Shown here piece after piece: positions 1-10,920 of a DNA stretch of 64,000 nt (positions within the stretch are counted from its first letter, which is position 1; each line of letters begins with the position of its first letter). This DNA comes from Cladophialophora immunda. Lineage: Eukaryota > Ascomycota > Eurotiomycetes > Chaetothyriales > Herpotrichiellaceae. Under the pieces are notes generated by a model. The model made no database searches and was not told where the DNA came from. It was given only the letters and a program-made list of their open reading frames with translations. The stretch covers positions 868,001 to 932,000 of the forward strand of contig NW_015622545.1 in NCBI RefSeq assembly GCF_000835495.1, written 5' to 3'. The translations under genes and the position numbers were made by a program.

Positions 1-1018
1 ACGTTGTGGATTGGTGGGGTCCTCCTCCAGCTCAAAGACGACCGGCGCCTCCACGTCCTCTGTTGCAGGAAGAAACAATGCTCCAAAAGGGTCGGCAGCG
101 CCAGGGCATTTTGTGAAAGTCAGGAAACCCGGAGTGCAAGCGCAGTCGAGAACAGCAGCACAATGGCGAAATTTGAAGAGGTGGTGAAGGACGGCATTCC
201 AATCCACCTCGTTATGTCTTGTCTACCACCGCCATGGTTGACTGCTCTGCGTAGTTTCGAGCAGATCCAGCACTTCAAGAAACATCCCTTAGCCACGAAA
301 CTGTGAGATGTCGGAGTTGGGAGGTTCCATTTGCTGAGCTCAATGACTTGGGCGTGCCGCCAATGTCATATTTCCAGACGAGATCTCCCGAACGCGGACT
401 TGAACTTGTTGAGCGCGGCGCCGAACGACTCGTCCTGGAACGAGGCGTCGTGCCGGGCCCGGCGAAGCAGGCTCAGCATTTCCAGTTGGCTGCCAATGCG
501 GGTTGGAACTGTTGCTTTGACCTGAGGCATGTCTGGGGAAGAATCAGAATCCAAGTAACCCCTCCTCGAGAGGCGTTCCCATCATGAACGAGACTCTGAG
601 CGAGTGCATTCCACCCCGAAGCACATAACGGCGAGCACTGATCTTGCAACCCGTTCGACAGGACAAACAACAAAAATGTCGTCCCCAGCTTCGTTCGTTG
701 CAGGCCCGCGAACGCCGCCCTTGCTGGAGGAAACGCTGGAAGAACTCATGCATCGAGGAACTCGTCGAGCCCACCTGGATGATGCGCTAGCCATAGCTTA
801 TGCCTTTCGTCGAGAAGCACACGCACCAGTTGGACCACCATTGAAGATGTGGCCACCTGAATCGACCCTCCGATTGCTGGCCAGACATTGCCGAAAACGA
901 GCCCGACGCCGGCGAGCGACACGAGATTGAATTGTCGGCGACAACTCTTGATGCGGAGTCTCAAAACCACCACCACCACCCCAGCTCGGAGATTTGGTGC
1001 AGTGGCAAGATTTTTCTC
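1..1018. other. unassigned, probably decayed coding sequence
   Basis: Only short, mutually overlapping reading frames are visible on both strands and none dominates. A minus-strand stretch around 366-554 has a protein-like composition (a Leu/Arg-rich helix-like segment), but it has no recognisable domain and is closed by stops on both sides. No promoter, RNA gene or repeat is evident. Confidence 0.3.
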
Positions 1019-1200
1019 TCATTCCTCCATCATGGGCTTTGGCAGCAGTGCACGCAGCACTCGCAACCAGACTCCGTTCCTGAAACCCGAGACGCTCAAC
1101 GCATGCATGCCTGGATGTGCGGCAATCAGATATCCATTGGACCGCAACTGTGTCGGAAACGCTTCGCCAATGAAGACAAAGAGCATCTCGGATCCCGTCC
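1019..1200 (-). pseudogene. possible MFS transporter fragment
   Basis: The minus-strand translation contains GEAFPTQLRSNG preceded by a short hydrophobic stretch. This resembles the conserved E-x-FPT-x-LR loop of sugar-type major facilitator transporters, which lies in a late cytoplasmic loop. No other transporter segment is visible on either side, so at most this is a short relic. The match rests on one motif and could be chance. Confidence 0.22.
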
Positions 1201-1399
1201 AGGCACGAGCCATAGAACCAGGCGTAGATGAAGGGGTGGGAAAAAGACCAGAGAAAATTTGCTTGCGCTCTCTCAAACCCGCGCTCAAACCTGTCCAGAA
1301 GGCTCCCAATGCTCTCGTGTCTGGTTGGCTGTCTGTCCGTCTGTGCCTCTGGCTGTCCGTGGCAACTCCAACTGCGTAAGAGAGGAATCTGACTCCGTC

Positions 1400-1530
1400 C
1401 CCCGTGCGCTGCGTTGCGGAAATCCCAATCTTTCGCGTTTTGGTACGGGGACGGGGATAGGGACGGTGGCTGTTGGTTTGTTTTGCTTTTTTCCTCGCGC
1501 CCATGGCGTCGAATGTGTCAACTGCGCAGG
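1400..1530. repeat. dispersed repeat H, copy 1
   Basis: A stretch of about 130 bp is shared with 8,826-8,975. It contains the common phrase GTTTTGGTACGGGGACGGGG followed by GACGGTGGCTGTTGGTTTG-like sequence. The two copies differ in the number of GGGGAC hexamers, with fewer here. It is not coding on either strand. Confidence 0.75.
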
Positions 1531-1630
1531 GCTGGGAGTCGGGTTGCCGCCCCAGCCAGCAGCACCAACGTCATTTGCGCCGTTTGTCTTCCTGGCATCC
1601 AGCCATGCCTGCCTCCCGCTTGACCCTGGG
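1520..1630 (-). repeat. dispersed repeat G, copy 1
   Basis: The segment contains CCAGCCAGCAGCACCAACGT and GTTTGTCTTCCTGGCATCCA. Related copies occur at 2,500-2,620 (same strand) and, inverted, at 5,310-5,480 and 37,485-37,665. It directly follows repeat H. Its conserved stretches are not kept in one reading frame between copies. Confidence 0.8.
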
Positions 1631-1639
1631 CATGATGTC

Positions 1640-2480
1640 CTCGGTGAGTTTGGCAATTTTAGCACTTGCTTCCTCGTTGGTCAGGTCCGTGTTCTCATCG
1701 ATCTTGACCACATCAGGGTTCAAAAAGTCGAATAAGGCAGAAGGCTTCCCAAGGTTGTTCTGAACACGAGGACCGGTGATCAGTAGTCGAGCTGGGCGCT
1801 GCGGACTCGCCAGTGTCGGCAACTGATGCAATCACAAGTCTGGAGCAGAGTCCACGTCTCTGAATCAGGGACGCCTTTACCAGGCAGATCTAGCAGCACT
1901 TTGGCGCCACCCCAAGCTGACTCAACTCATTCGCACACCAGTGTCTCATTCAAGTCTGCTCCAGCCAAACACGGTTGCCGCCTGCATCTTTCCTGGTAGA
2001 TCAAGGCACCTCCAGTCTCGGCTCGGCAGTTTCCCAGCCCAGAAGGCACAGAACTAGAAGCCGGGGTGCCGCCACAGCCAGCACCTGTTGAACGTTATTC
2101 GCATTGAACGACATTTGCACCGGTTGCTGCTGAAAACCTGGCGTACGTGGGTAAAAAACGGCACCAGTACTATGATCGAGATATGGATTCGGAGGGTGGC
2201 TGGGTTGAAATGTCTTCCTCTGGCCTCCTGCGTGAGCTTTGCTAACTTCTTTTTCTTCTTTTCAACCTTTGCCACCATCTCCCGAGTGTTGAAGCCTAGC
2301 TCTTTCAGACTGGCCCAAGGAGAGGTCTCCTCGAACAAAGTCTAGCAAAGGTACGAGGGACAGAAATATCGCTTTCGCTTGTCTGGGAATGTCTGTCAGT
2401 ACCGAACGAAAAGATTTCTGTTCTGAGAACTCACCAGTGAAGACTCTTCTTCCGCTTAGCCCCGAGGATAGCGCGCGCAC
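1640..2480 (-). pseudogene. decayed unidentified gene, minus strand
   Basis: Protein-like stretches occur on the minus strand in several frames: an acidic/charged segment at about 1,640-1,830 (with KIDENTDLTNEEASAKIAKL), a Lys-rich helix at about 2,200-2,338 (MVAKVEKKKKKLAKL) and another piece at 2,340-2,480 (RVFTGEFSEQKSFRSV). Frame changes and intervening stops separate them, so this is probably one broken gene. The family is not recognised. Confidence 0.35.
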
Positions 2481-2499
2481 CGCAGTCTCTGCAGTTTCC

Positions 2500-2620
2500 C
2501 AGCCGGAAGGCGTACAACGAGGAGCTGGGTTGCGTCCCAGCCAGCACCAGCGTCAATTGCACCGTTTGCTGTCCCGGCATCCGCCCATGCCTCTTGCTTG
2601 ACCCTGGGGGCAGCGTGCAC
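2500..2620 (-). repeat. dispersed repeat G, copy 2
   Basis: The phrases CCAGCCAGCACCAGCGTCAA and TGCCTCTTGCTTGACCCTGG match copy 1 with several substitutions. This copy interrupts the decayed minus-strand coding signal on its left. Confidence 0.75.
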
Positions 2621-2789
2621 GGCCATCCTCTTTCTCATAGCTGTTACGGATGGTGGGAATCAGGCGCACAAGGCTTGTAGGCTGTAGCCATTCTGCCATT
2701 CCATGCTCAGTCTCGACGGACACCTGCGTATCACCCTGTTGTTATCGCCAACAGTCTCAACATCGACCGGGATCTTCTGTGAACAGGTC

Positions 2790-3010
2790 AAATGAGCGGT
2801 GACGGGAGGTGGCTTGACTTCGGGTTTGAGGTGGTCCATGTGTGAGAAGAGGTTAAATGAGAGGTGACGAGAGGTGGCGAAGCTTGAAGACCTTGAGGCT
2901 TGACTTCGGGTTTGAGGTGGTCCAAGTTTGGCTTTGGCGGAGTCTGTAGAGGTCTGAGAAGAGGTTAAATGGTGGTAACGAGAGGATGTAGCTTGAGGAC
3001 CTTGGAGCTC
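2790..3010. repeat. two-copy direct repeat of about 95-100 bp
   Basis: CTTGACTTCGGGTTTGAGGT followed by GGTCCA occurs near 2,813 and again near 2,907. Related words (GAAGAGGTTAAATG, CTTGAGGACCTTGGAG) recur around them. The open minus-strand frame across it is Ser/Thr/Pro-rich and is probably a by-product of the repeat. Confidence 0.65.
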
Positions 3011-3400
3011 CTTCGGGTTTGAGCTCTGGGGTAAAGTGGACAAAGTTCCTTGACCGTCGCTGGGAGCGGTAGAAGCAGTGTTGAAAGTGGAGGCCGTCAC
3101 AGGTCTGCTCCCATCTGGCTCAAGCTGAAGGAGGACAAGATCCTCGGACGGTCGTGTAAGTGTGGCAGTGAAGCGATGAATCTGTCGCCGTCGTGGAAGG
3201 AGGGGGTGTGGACGAGAGCAGCAAGGACGTCTCGTGAAAGTTATGGCCAGTGCACGGGGCGTTGCAAAGAACCAGAATTCTACAATTTGATTGCCTGGAA
3301 CTATATTAATCCAGTCCGAACTTTCCTATTATGGTATGGTATAGTCTGTCAATTCTTAACGTTTATATTGCAAAAGTGTCGAGGCCTCAGCCTCGAACAA
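3010..3400. other. no gene recognised; short AT-richer patch
   Basis: Plus-strand reading continues from 3,050 without a recognisable domain. A more AT-rich patch lies at about 3,290-3,370. Nothing assignable was found. Confidence 0.3.
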
Positions 3401-4242
3401 GACTACCACTCCCCTCTCGTGGTCTGGTTCGCTCCACCGCCGCCAGAATCCAGCACACCTCGCCCTTGCCAGTGGACAGCACTTGAACCAGCAGTGGGCA
3501 TCCGACGGCCGCTGGATTGCCTGAGATATGCATTACGCCCTTCCCCATCCGATCCCCTGTTCCACCCTACTTGTCGCAAACCAAACGGTCCGGTAACCAT
3601 CAGGTCTGAGGCCCACGGTTTCACGTTGTCCATAGCTGACATAGTATTCGTTTTCTTGACGTCGTACGTCATCAAACACGGGCCGATTCGCTCCATTCAC
3701 GGTGATTCATCGAGCCCGTATAATTAGCACCGTACTGAGGGTATTGTTGATCGTATGCGCTCGGGTAGCCGTAACCGGGATATCCATGACGACCGCCTAC
3801 ACGCCAACGGCGTCGTCGCCTCTGTCACCGTCATGCATCGCATGCCACATCCCTTCCTGACCGTGCTGGAGGCCGGCTGCACGCCATCACGAATATCTGC
3901 GACGAGCTGTGCCAGGTCTTTGCGATTTCCATGAACCAATCTTGGGATGGGATTGTTCCCTCGGTCGGTTGGTCCGGTGCATTTGCCGTTCTATTGACTG
4001 CCTCTCAGCGAATCTGCGCCTGCGCCCGCGTATCTGCGGAAGGATTGCATGTGTCGCTGGACGAGCGGTTCTCCATATTTGCGAATGATGGTGGAGGCGT
4101 GGTGATGCTGGAGCTTGGGTGGCAGTTTGTTGCCCTCGCCTTGGTATTGTGTATCGTTTGTCCACTTTTCGTTTCTGTCCTTAGAACAGCAATTCTTCTT
4201 TACAAAATCGCCGTCTTCACTGAATACGATCGCCAAATCCAA
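3400..4242 (-). pseudogene. decayed unidentified gene, minus strand
   Basis: Successive minus-strand segments look protein-coding but lie in different frames: at about 4,242-3,995 a charged N-terminal-like piece starting MDLAIVFSEDGDF, then LVHGNRKDLAQLVADIRDG near 3,940-3,880, a Gly/Tyr/Pro-rich piece (GYPGYGYPSAYDQQYPQYG) near 3,800-3,730, and a further piece from 3,696 to 3,403. In-frame stops and shifts separate them. The Tyr/Gly/Pro tract resembles low-complexity RNA-binding or cell-wall proteins, but no domain fixes a function. Confidence 0.35.
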
Positions 4243-4515
4243 TTTTGCTGCACAAAGTGATGTGGATGCTCGAGGTGAAGCTCCCTCTATGAACGACGGA
4301 TGATTATAGTGTGGTGTGGTGGAATCGTCGGCGCGAGACGAGACGAGTGAGACGAGACGTCAAGGTCGTACATAACCTGATTTCGATTCGATTGCCCGGC
4401 TGCTTCAGTGTCCTTCAGGTCCTTCATGGTGTCATAGCATCTTCAGGCTCTTGATGTTGTCATGGAACGAACTGCTTGCAGTGGTAGCGGTACGCTGGTA
4501 GTTGACGCCAACGCA
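4243..4515. other. intergenic, nothing assignable
   Basis: Short GAGACGAGAC-type iterations lie near 4,335-4,365. There is no coding signal that I can support. Confidence 0.3.
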
Positions 4516-4836
4516 CTATCTGGATGGATGAGCATCTTTTCCACTATAGTAGATCGAGTGCCGACACGCGCCAACATAATGTTGGTTGGCCTTGAGGGCA
4601 TACCATTGTGTGAGGTGAAAACGAGGAAGTAGCATGAAAAATGACGAGTCGCGGATTGGTTGATCTTTCAGAAGATACGGAGGGTCGGCGTCGGCGTCGG
4701 CAAAGCAGTGCAGCTGGCGAAGAAGCTCTTTGCATTGCAGATGGTGAATGTCCTGCAGGATAGTATACCTCTTTCCCTTGCCTTCCAGTAGTTGGGTCCA
4801 AGTTGATGCAAGACTGTTGTTGCAAGACATAGACAT
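4516..4836 (-). CDS. hypothetical protein, 106 residues
   Basis: The frame opens at an ATG (MSMSCNNSL) and runs to a stop at 4,516. The same frame is open further upstream, so the start is uncertain. The composition is protein-like, with Trp, Cys and His spread through it and an ADADADPPYLL stretch in the middle. There is no recognised domain, signal peptide or membrane segment. It may be a fragment, because neighbouring coding signals are decayed. Confidence 0.3.
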   Translation of the reverse strand: MSMSCNNSLASTWTQLLEGKGKRYTILQDIHHLQCKELLRQLHCFADADADPPYLLKDQPIRDSSFFMLLPRFHLTQWYALKANQHYVGACRHSIYYSGKDAHPSR

Positions 4837-5000
4837 CACAGCGGTGTGCACTGCAAAACCAAAAATCAGTGCCCTGCTGCCTGCGCTGCACTGGGGTTTC
4901 ACTTGATCATGTCACCACTCTCCTCCTCCTTACGCTCTTCCCAAATAATCCTTTCCAGAAGTTGCAACTTCGTCTAAGACGAAATCTAACAAATACTTCA

Positions 5001-5156
5001 ATGAATCGTGAGAAGAAACCCGAGTTCGAAATTGACGAGCTTGATCTGGATGACGGCTTCTATGATTATAACACCATTCCTCGACCCGAGAGCCACGAAC
5101 GCGATCCTACGATCCTATCCACAGCCATCCAGTGCGACCTGCATCTCTCTCGATAA
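5001..5156 (+). CDS. small acidic hypothetical protein, 51 residues
   Basis: It starts at ATG (MNREKKPEFEIDELDLDDGF) and ends at a stop 51 codons later. It is strongly acidic in its first half. Nothing similar is recognised and the downstream sequence is Pro-rich in another frame. It may be the first exon of a lost gene or a chance frame. Confidence 0.22.
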   Translation: MNREKKPEFEIDELDLDDGFYDYNTIPRPESHERDPTILSTAIQCDLHLSR

Positions 5157-5309
5157 TCCTTTTCATTCTCCTCCTCCTCCTGCTATCATTTATCCAAACC
5201 GCCTAGCCGTTCCCACCGCTACATTGACATCTCCCGTGAATGCTCAGGCGCCGGCCTAGAAACAGCATCGATGGGAACAAAGACAACGCCCCCAGCGCCC
5301 GAGATGGTG

Positions 5310-5480
5310 CAAGTAACGCTCAACAGGTGCTGGTTGGGACGACAACCCAACTCCCAGTTCTACGCAGGCCTTCTGGTTGGGAAACTTCTGATACTGGCCT
5401 GTGGGCTGCCCTCAGTATCAGGTAGGAAAGCAAAGGGTGCAAATGGCGTTGGTACTACTGCCTTTACCTGCCAGAAAGAT
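5310..5480 (+). repeat. dispersed repeat G, copy 3 (inverted relative to copies 1-2)
   Basis: GGTGCTGGTTGGGACGACAA, then CCAACTCCCAG and GCAAATGGCGTTGGTACTAC correspond to the reverse complement of copies 1 and 2. They match the orientation of the copy at 37,485-37,665, which carries two successive units. Confidence 0.7.
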
Positions 5481-5692
5481 ACAGGCGGCGGCCATGTTCG
5501 GCTTGGACAATGGATTGAGGATTTGCGGATGTGTGGAAAGGAAAGGTGGATCTGGAGAATGGGACCATCTGGTTTGCGAATGAGCTGATATGGATATTTC
5601 TGGCTGGTGGTGTCCTTGTACACCGTGAACAAAATGCTGCACCTCAGGCCGATGCTTTCTTCTGCAAGGCAACCCTGCGAGTGCTTGGCTAA

Positions 5693-5945
5693 GGTGTGTG
5701 TCCCGTCCCTACATCTGTGGCCAAACCAAAACGTACGACTGTCCAAACAAGGAGATTCGAGCCTATCGGTGGTGACGAGAACCATATGGCGAAGGATTAC
5801 CCATCCCATCGTACATCCAGTCGAGACTGTCCAAATAAGAGCCTAAGGAGCACTTAGCCCAGGTGTGTGTCCTATCCCTGCATCTGTGGCCAACCCAAGA
5901 CTGACATGATGCCGTAGGACTGTCCAATCAAGGAGCTTCGAGCCT
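5693..5945. repeat. spaced direct duplication of about 85 bp
   Basis: GGTGTGTGTCCCGTCCCTAC with CATCTGTGGCCAAACC recurs as GGTGTGTGTCCTATCCCTGC with CATCTGTGGCCAACCC about 165 bp later. Each copy is followed by GGACTGTCCAA and CGAGCCT. The copies differ by scattered substitutions. Confidence 0.7.
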
Positions 5946-6570
5946 GACGAAGACCTCCTCAGCCTCAGCCTTGAAAGACGACTTACAACATCTACACTGC
6001 AACGAAGAAGGTCGTCTGCAACGAGGTAACGTCTGTAACAAGGCAACATCTGCAACAAGAAAGACCATCTGGCCCGAGATTACCCTCACCCTCAGTCTCG
6101 AAAGAGAACTTACAATACCTACAACGAGGAAGGTCATCTACGAAGAGGGAGACCATCTGCAATAAGGTAGCATCTGCAAGAGGAAGGCCATCTAGCTCGA
6201 GATTGTCCTTATCCTCAAGATTGTCCTCAGTCTCGAAAGATAAACTTACAACATCTATAATGAGGAAGGTAATCTGGCTCGAAAGATGACTGGCAATATC
6301 TACGATGAAGGCCATCTAGCTCGAGATCATCTACAGCCTCGAAAGATGACTTACAACACCTACCTCAGCCTCGAAAGGTCACTTACAACATCTGCACAGT
6401 AACGAGGAAGGCCATCTGCACAGCAATGAGGAAGGCCATCTCCAACGTAATTGTCCTCGGCCTCGACTGTAACAAGGAAGGCCATCTGGCCCGAGATTAC
6501 CCTTAAGCCTCGACTGCAATAAGGCAACATCTGCAACAAGGAAGATCATCTGGCACGTGTAAGTCTCCAT
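5940..6570. repeat. degenerate minisatellite tract
   Basis: The words ACTTACAACATCTACA, GAGGAAGGCCATCTGG, CCCGAGATTACCCTCA and AGCCTCGAAAG are iterated throughout, with irregular spacing of about 30-90 bp. Unit order is only partly kept. Long open frames across it simply translate the repeat. Confidence 0.8.
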
Positions 6571-6904
6571 TCTCTCTCAGGACCATAGCTGTCCGTTCTG
6601 CTGATATACCTCACAGCTACAAACAATGCCCACCACCCCACGCCTACCGGCCGTCCATCCTACATTAAATCGGCCGATTATCCCACGAACCACGGCAGAG
6701 ATTGTTCAGATAGACAGAACGGACTGTGAAAGAGATGGATATTTAACCCTGGAGCATACACAACGGACTGTGAAAGAGATGGATACTTGATGGATACTTG
6801 ACCCTGAGATGCACGATGCACGATACGTGAGCAAGACAGACGGCGTTCCAAAGCTACAGAATTCAACTCCAACGGGCACAATAAGGCAGTGAGGGTGTCA
6901 TGTC
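6571..6904. other. no gene; 23-bp direct repeat
   Basis: ACGGACTGTGAAAGAGATGG followed by ATA occurs near 6,719 and again near 6,761. The rest shows no assignable coding or RNA feature. Confidence 0.5.
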
Positions 6905-7745
6905 AAGTCAAGTCAAGTTAAGGCAGTGGTCCAAGTCCAAAGTCGCTAAAGTCCAAAGTTGGGCAGGTCAAACACACTCGAGGGCAGTCCCGCGCCGTCC
7001 AGCGCAGTCGGTGCAGGCCAGGCACTCGCAGAACTTGAACTTTGGAGAACTCGCCGGCGCTCTGGCACTCTGGCTCTCTGGCTCTCCTGGGGATTTCAAC
7101 TTTGGGCAAGTGACGCACCTCGTCGACGCTCGCAGGGCAAAGGGCAAAGGCAAAGGGCACTTCTGGGGGACGATTGGAGATTTGGAGATTCGCAAGGGGT
7201 TTGCAGCATGCGCCGCGGGGTGGGTGCACATGCGCCCAAGGGAGAAAATTTCTAGTCGAGTGGCCACGCCGACGCCCACACCCACGCCCACACCCACGCT
7301 CACACCCAAGTCTAGGGAGTTGATTTCCGACAACCATGCCATCAGCCATCAGCCATCAGCCATCACATCGGCTGCAAGACATGCAAGATGCACGATGCAC
7401 GAGCATAGACGAGATGCAGATCCACGAGACACTTGATCAAGTCAAGTCAAGTCATGTCATGTCATGTCATGTCAGTGAGCGCAGGCCAGCGCAGTCGGTG
7501 CAGGGCAAAGGCAGATTTAGAGGGCACCCCCAGGATTTCGACTTTGGGCACTCGCAGGCCAGAGGGACACAGAGTTTGAACTTTTTTCCAGGCACTAAGA
7601 ACTCAGCAGGGCACTCCTGCACTTGGACTTTGTTCTCGACAGACCCACCCACTCACCTACTCACTCGCTGTTCAGTGCAGTCGGTGCAACATAGTCACAG
7701 CGCAGTATGCAGCAGTGTACCGCAGTCAGTACAGCGCGTAGTGTA
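6905..7745 (+). repeat. modular repeat block 1 (F-J-A, E/Q remnant, J, inverted B)
   Basis: In order: F-like CCAAAGT words and CAAACACACTCGAGGGCAGT (F/J junction, about 6,925-6,990); J words such as CAGCGCAGTCGGTGCAGG to about 7,180; A core (GGGTTTGCAGCATGCGCCGC, with TTTCCGACAACC) at about 7,185-7,370; a CACCCACGCCCA array; E words (GATGCAGATCCACGAGACAC) near 7,410-7,435; TCAAG/TCATG pentamers; a second J at about 7,480-7,600; and inverted B (CACTTGGACTTTGTTCTCGA) near 7,620-7,640. None of it codes for a recognisable protein. Confidence 0.75.
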
Positions 7746-7981
7746 GTGTTTTGTTTTCTTCTGTTTTGTCCAACATGCCCTGGCTCTGCAACTTTGCGCA
7801 TGTCATCGGTTTGCGACACAAGCTGTTTGAACCGCGAGCGGTTCTAGACATGACTTTGGACGACTGGTGGGTGCCTTGATAGAGACGAGCGATTGGAAGG
7901 AGAGACGGCGTGTCGACGAAAGAGGCTTCCGGGTTGAAATTGAAACCAAGCTACTGGAAGTATATCGACTCATTTAGCATG

Positions 7982-8494
7982 TTAAGGAGCGAGTTTTCCC
8001 ACAGGAAGAACTGCGCAGTCAATGGTCGACTTGATTTTGGGATTTCTCTTTTTGAAGGTGACTTGCCCTGTCTCAACCGCAACCTGTGGGTCCTCCATCG
8101 TGAGTATGTGGTGCGAGAGCCAGAGGTGAGTGTTAGAAACGTAAACCGCTATCAACTGAGGATTTAAAGCCCCAAACCTTTGAAATGGCCATTCGAGAAC
8201 ACTGGAAGTCTGGGGCTTGACCACTCTGGATCTAAAGGCGTGTGACTGGTGCACATACCGCGCATATATTGAGTTGCAGAAGGGACAAATCGACGTCAGC
8301 CACTGCTTGCTCCAGTGAGCGGCATATTCCTCGCGGTAGGTGTCTCTCTCGACGCACAGCTTCCAGTATTCGAGGCGGCGGTCAGTAGGGTTGGAAAGGT
8401 AGATTAGGAAGGCCACTGTGGGGAGGAAGTGGTGGTTGAGGTTGCTCAGGTGGTGGCAGAGCCTAACTGCAGAGCCAGAGTCTGTCCGGCTCAT
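7982..8494 (-). CDS. hypothetical protein, 170 residues, possibly a gene fragment
   Basis: From ATG (MSRTDSGSAVRLCHHLSNL) this minus-strand frame runs uninterrupted. It includes a stretch rich in Trp, Tyr and Arg (DRRLEYWKLCVERDTYREEY) and a CPFC motif followed by a second Cys-poor half. The composition is strongly protein-like. The family is not recognised. The next minus-strand piece upstream (8,532-8,822) is in another frame and could be a preceding exon or a separate fragment. Confidence 0.35.
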   Translation of the reverse strand: MSRTDSGSAVRLCHHLSNLNHHFLPTVAFLIYLSNPTDRRLEYWKLCVERDTYREEYAAHWSKQWLTSICPFCNSIYARYVHQSHAFRSRVVKPQTSSVLEWPFQRFGALNPQLIAVYVSNTHLWLSHHILTMEDPQVAVETGQVTFKKRNPKIKSTIDCAVLPVGKLAP

Positions 8495-8531
8495 CGGCTC
8501 AAGCGGCAACTCTGAGGTAAATCGTGAAATC

Positions 8532-8822
8532 TCAAGTGTTCGACGTCGATTCGGCCGCCTCCTGCCGCTCGCCTTTATAAGTCATCGACGGATGGTGGTG
8601 GTGTCGACGGGAGTGGCGCGCCTTTCTGTCCCCTACGCGGTCAAGAATGCCGAGTAACTCCTCGACGGCACCCAATTCAAGTGCCTTTTGTCCAGTTTCG
8701 ATACAATTGGCTAGAATAAGCTCCTTTTCTTGCCGTGTTGTACGAAGGAGGATGCGTGACATGGCCTGCTGCGGCTCTGAACCTATAAGAAAGGGATCTG
8801 GCTCCCAGGATCTGGCTCCCAT
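8532..8822 (-). CDS. hypothetical protein, 96 residues, possible 5' exon
   Basis: ATG-initiated frame. Residues from about 21 onward (MSRILLRTTRQEKELILANC, then GQKALELGAVEELLGILDRV) look like an amphipathic helical N-terminus, and the tail is His-rich low complexity. A 15-bp tandem duplication (GGATCTGGCTCCCA) sits at the 5' end. It lies just upstream, on the same strand, of the 170-residue frame, so the two may be exons of one broken gene. Confidence 0.28.
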   Translation of the reverse strand: MGARSWEPDPFLIGSEPQQAMSRILLRTTRQEKELILANCIETGQKALELGAVEELLGILDRVGDRKARHSRRHHHHPSMTYKGERQEAAESTSNT

Positions 8823-8825
8823 CCC

Positions 8826-8975
8826 CCATCGGCTGCGTTACGGAAATCCCAGTCGCTAGCGTTTTGGTACGGGGACGGGGACGGGGACGGGGACGGTAGC
8901 TGTTAGTTTGTTGTTTGGCTTCTTTCTTTCTTCGTGCCCACAACGTCGAATGTGTCTGCTGCCTGCTGCCTCCTG
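8826..8975. repeat. dispersed repeat H, copy 2
   Basis: It shares GGCTGCGTTACGGAAATCCC, GTTTTGGTACGGGGACGGGG and CGTCGAATGTGTC with 1,400-1,530. It carries four GGGGAC hexamers, more than copy 1. Confidence 0.75.
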
Positions 8976-10920
8976 TGCCCGACGCCGTGAATGGCAAGCA
9001 GACCCCGGGGGTCTCAAGCTGTTTGGTCATCTGCACGATCAGGTTTCGTGTGCAGGAGTAGCATAGACGAGTTGGCGAGTCTGATCAATACTGCCATGCG
9101 GGTCCAAGTCCCCGTTCACCTCGTAACGCCTTGCCATTGTAAAGTACCTCAATCTTTCCTATATCATTCAACGAAGGACTCCGTCGGTACTTGGTGAGAT
9201 ATGAGGAGGAACCGCTGGAACGAGGGAGTCGGAGGGAGGTTTGGTCGATCAGGAGACTCCGGGGAAAGTGAATGTCCTTTGATATACGAGCGACACCTAT
9301 TCGGAGTGGGCCTAGACTATTTGAAGCTCGAGTGAGCATAGTAGGTTGGCGGGATTATGCTCGGGAGCGTGAACGATATTAAGTAGGCGTACTGCTCGTC
9401 GGATAACAGGTTGAAATATGTACGTAGCCAAGTAGAGAGACTGCGTGTGTACGGAGTCCCGTCGAAGTCCTTGTTGTTGGACATGAGCGGAGAGGCGATC
9501 GGTATCGCGGAGACCAACATCGTCCTGACGAGGAAGTTGTCGATGCCGACGTGCACCCAGGCGTTGACCAACGAACGAGTGCGACATCAGATCCGTGTGC
9601 AGGAAAACAATGGCGCCACGAAATCAACATCGGCATCGTGAATACCGAAGAATGAAGCTGGCTCAACTGGAGCCAAAGACGTACCGTTTGGAGTAAGGAA
9701 CGAGAACTTATCGATATAGCCTCGGTCTCAATCAGTGACATGAGTTTAGTGCTGTCGAGGCCGGACGTCCCGGTCTCCCGGATAGGGGAGCGACCTTGAT
9801 CGAAGACATCTTCTCGGCCATGTCGAGTTGGTCCTGGAAAAAAGCGCTGTTTGTTAATGATAACGACGGCAGCTCCTTCTCTGGTTTCATTGCACCACTT
9901 TTCAGTGAAACTGGATGGCGGCATCACCGAAAGCGCCAAATATCCCGCAATCCAGACTTAAAGCCCCTCAGTGGATGTGAAGGAACGTGCACGGGAACGG
10001 GATGATGGTCGACCCGCCCTTGGTAATGTGGATGGGCAGTTTCCACTTATGCGGCTGGCTTATGAACGGCACCGGTGATATGAAAGAGGTGGGACTTTTT
10101 GTTTGAATGTAGTTTGATGGCCCGGGGCAAAACCAAACCAAGTCCGAATCGATCGATCCGGATCCTTCAAGTTTCGCCAACAGCTTCGGGGCTTCCTTGG
10201 CCGTTGTTGTTGAGCGGACCACGAGGACGGGTATTGTTGCTTCCAGCGCCGGTGAAACGATCGTCATGATTAGCATGAGCGGCACCGACGGTAAAGTCGT
10301 TGTTGAAGTGATGCTGTACGTGGGTAGGTGTCCCAACGCTCGTCTGACCTATGTAAGCATTTTAACCAAGCTTCATCATATCATGCATGAGTCGCTTTTC
10401 CAAGATGGAGAACTGTCCACACTTCAAGTCGAGACCAGTCTCGGTAAGCATGAACAAGACATGGCCGTCCTAGTCACGGATGACTTCGAGGTATGGCTCG
10501 ATGCCCATGAGTTTGCGATTCTGAGACTCCATGATTCCCATGCCGACGTTCAAAATTTCAAACCATACGCCGATATGTTATCAAAAAGGCGTCGATGGCG
10601 CGGGGCCGCCCGGGGTCAAACGCCATGTGAATCTGCCTGTAGCGTGATATGTAGAGTTCTCTCAGTGCTGGGAACAAGGTGGGTTGCAACTGCAACAGCT
10701 GTATGATTTTATCAACAATGTTACAGTGGCGCTCAAGACGAGATTCGTTTACCGTTGGCGACACTGAGACTTTCCGGGCTAGCCTTGTGAATGATAGATC
10801 TGTCGGCATGGGAGACTGGTGGTTGATGCCCTTGGCCAACTCGGGTACAACTCATGCATTCGCCTTTCTTCAGGGGTAGACACCTCTTGACTACCAGGTC
10901 CGTGCCGGGGAACTGCAACA
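8976..10920 (-). pseudogene. decayed unidentified coding region, mostly minus strand
   Basis: Several minus-strand stretches are protein-like but out of frame with one another: about 10,839-10,565 (with HCNIVDKIIQLLQLQPTLFP, Leu-rich), 10,560-10,380 (ILNVGMGIMESQNRKLMG), 10,336-9,968, 9,940-9,660 and 9,571-9,317 (NAWVHVGIDNFLVRTML). Stops (*) and frame changes interrupt all of them. I could not assign a family; the Leu-rich end loosely resembles F-box/LRR proteins. No RIP signature is obvious. Confidence 0.35.
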
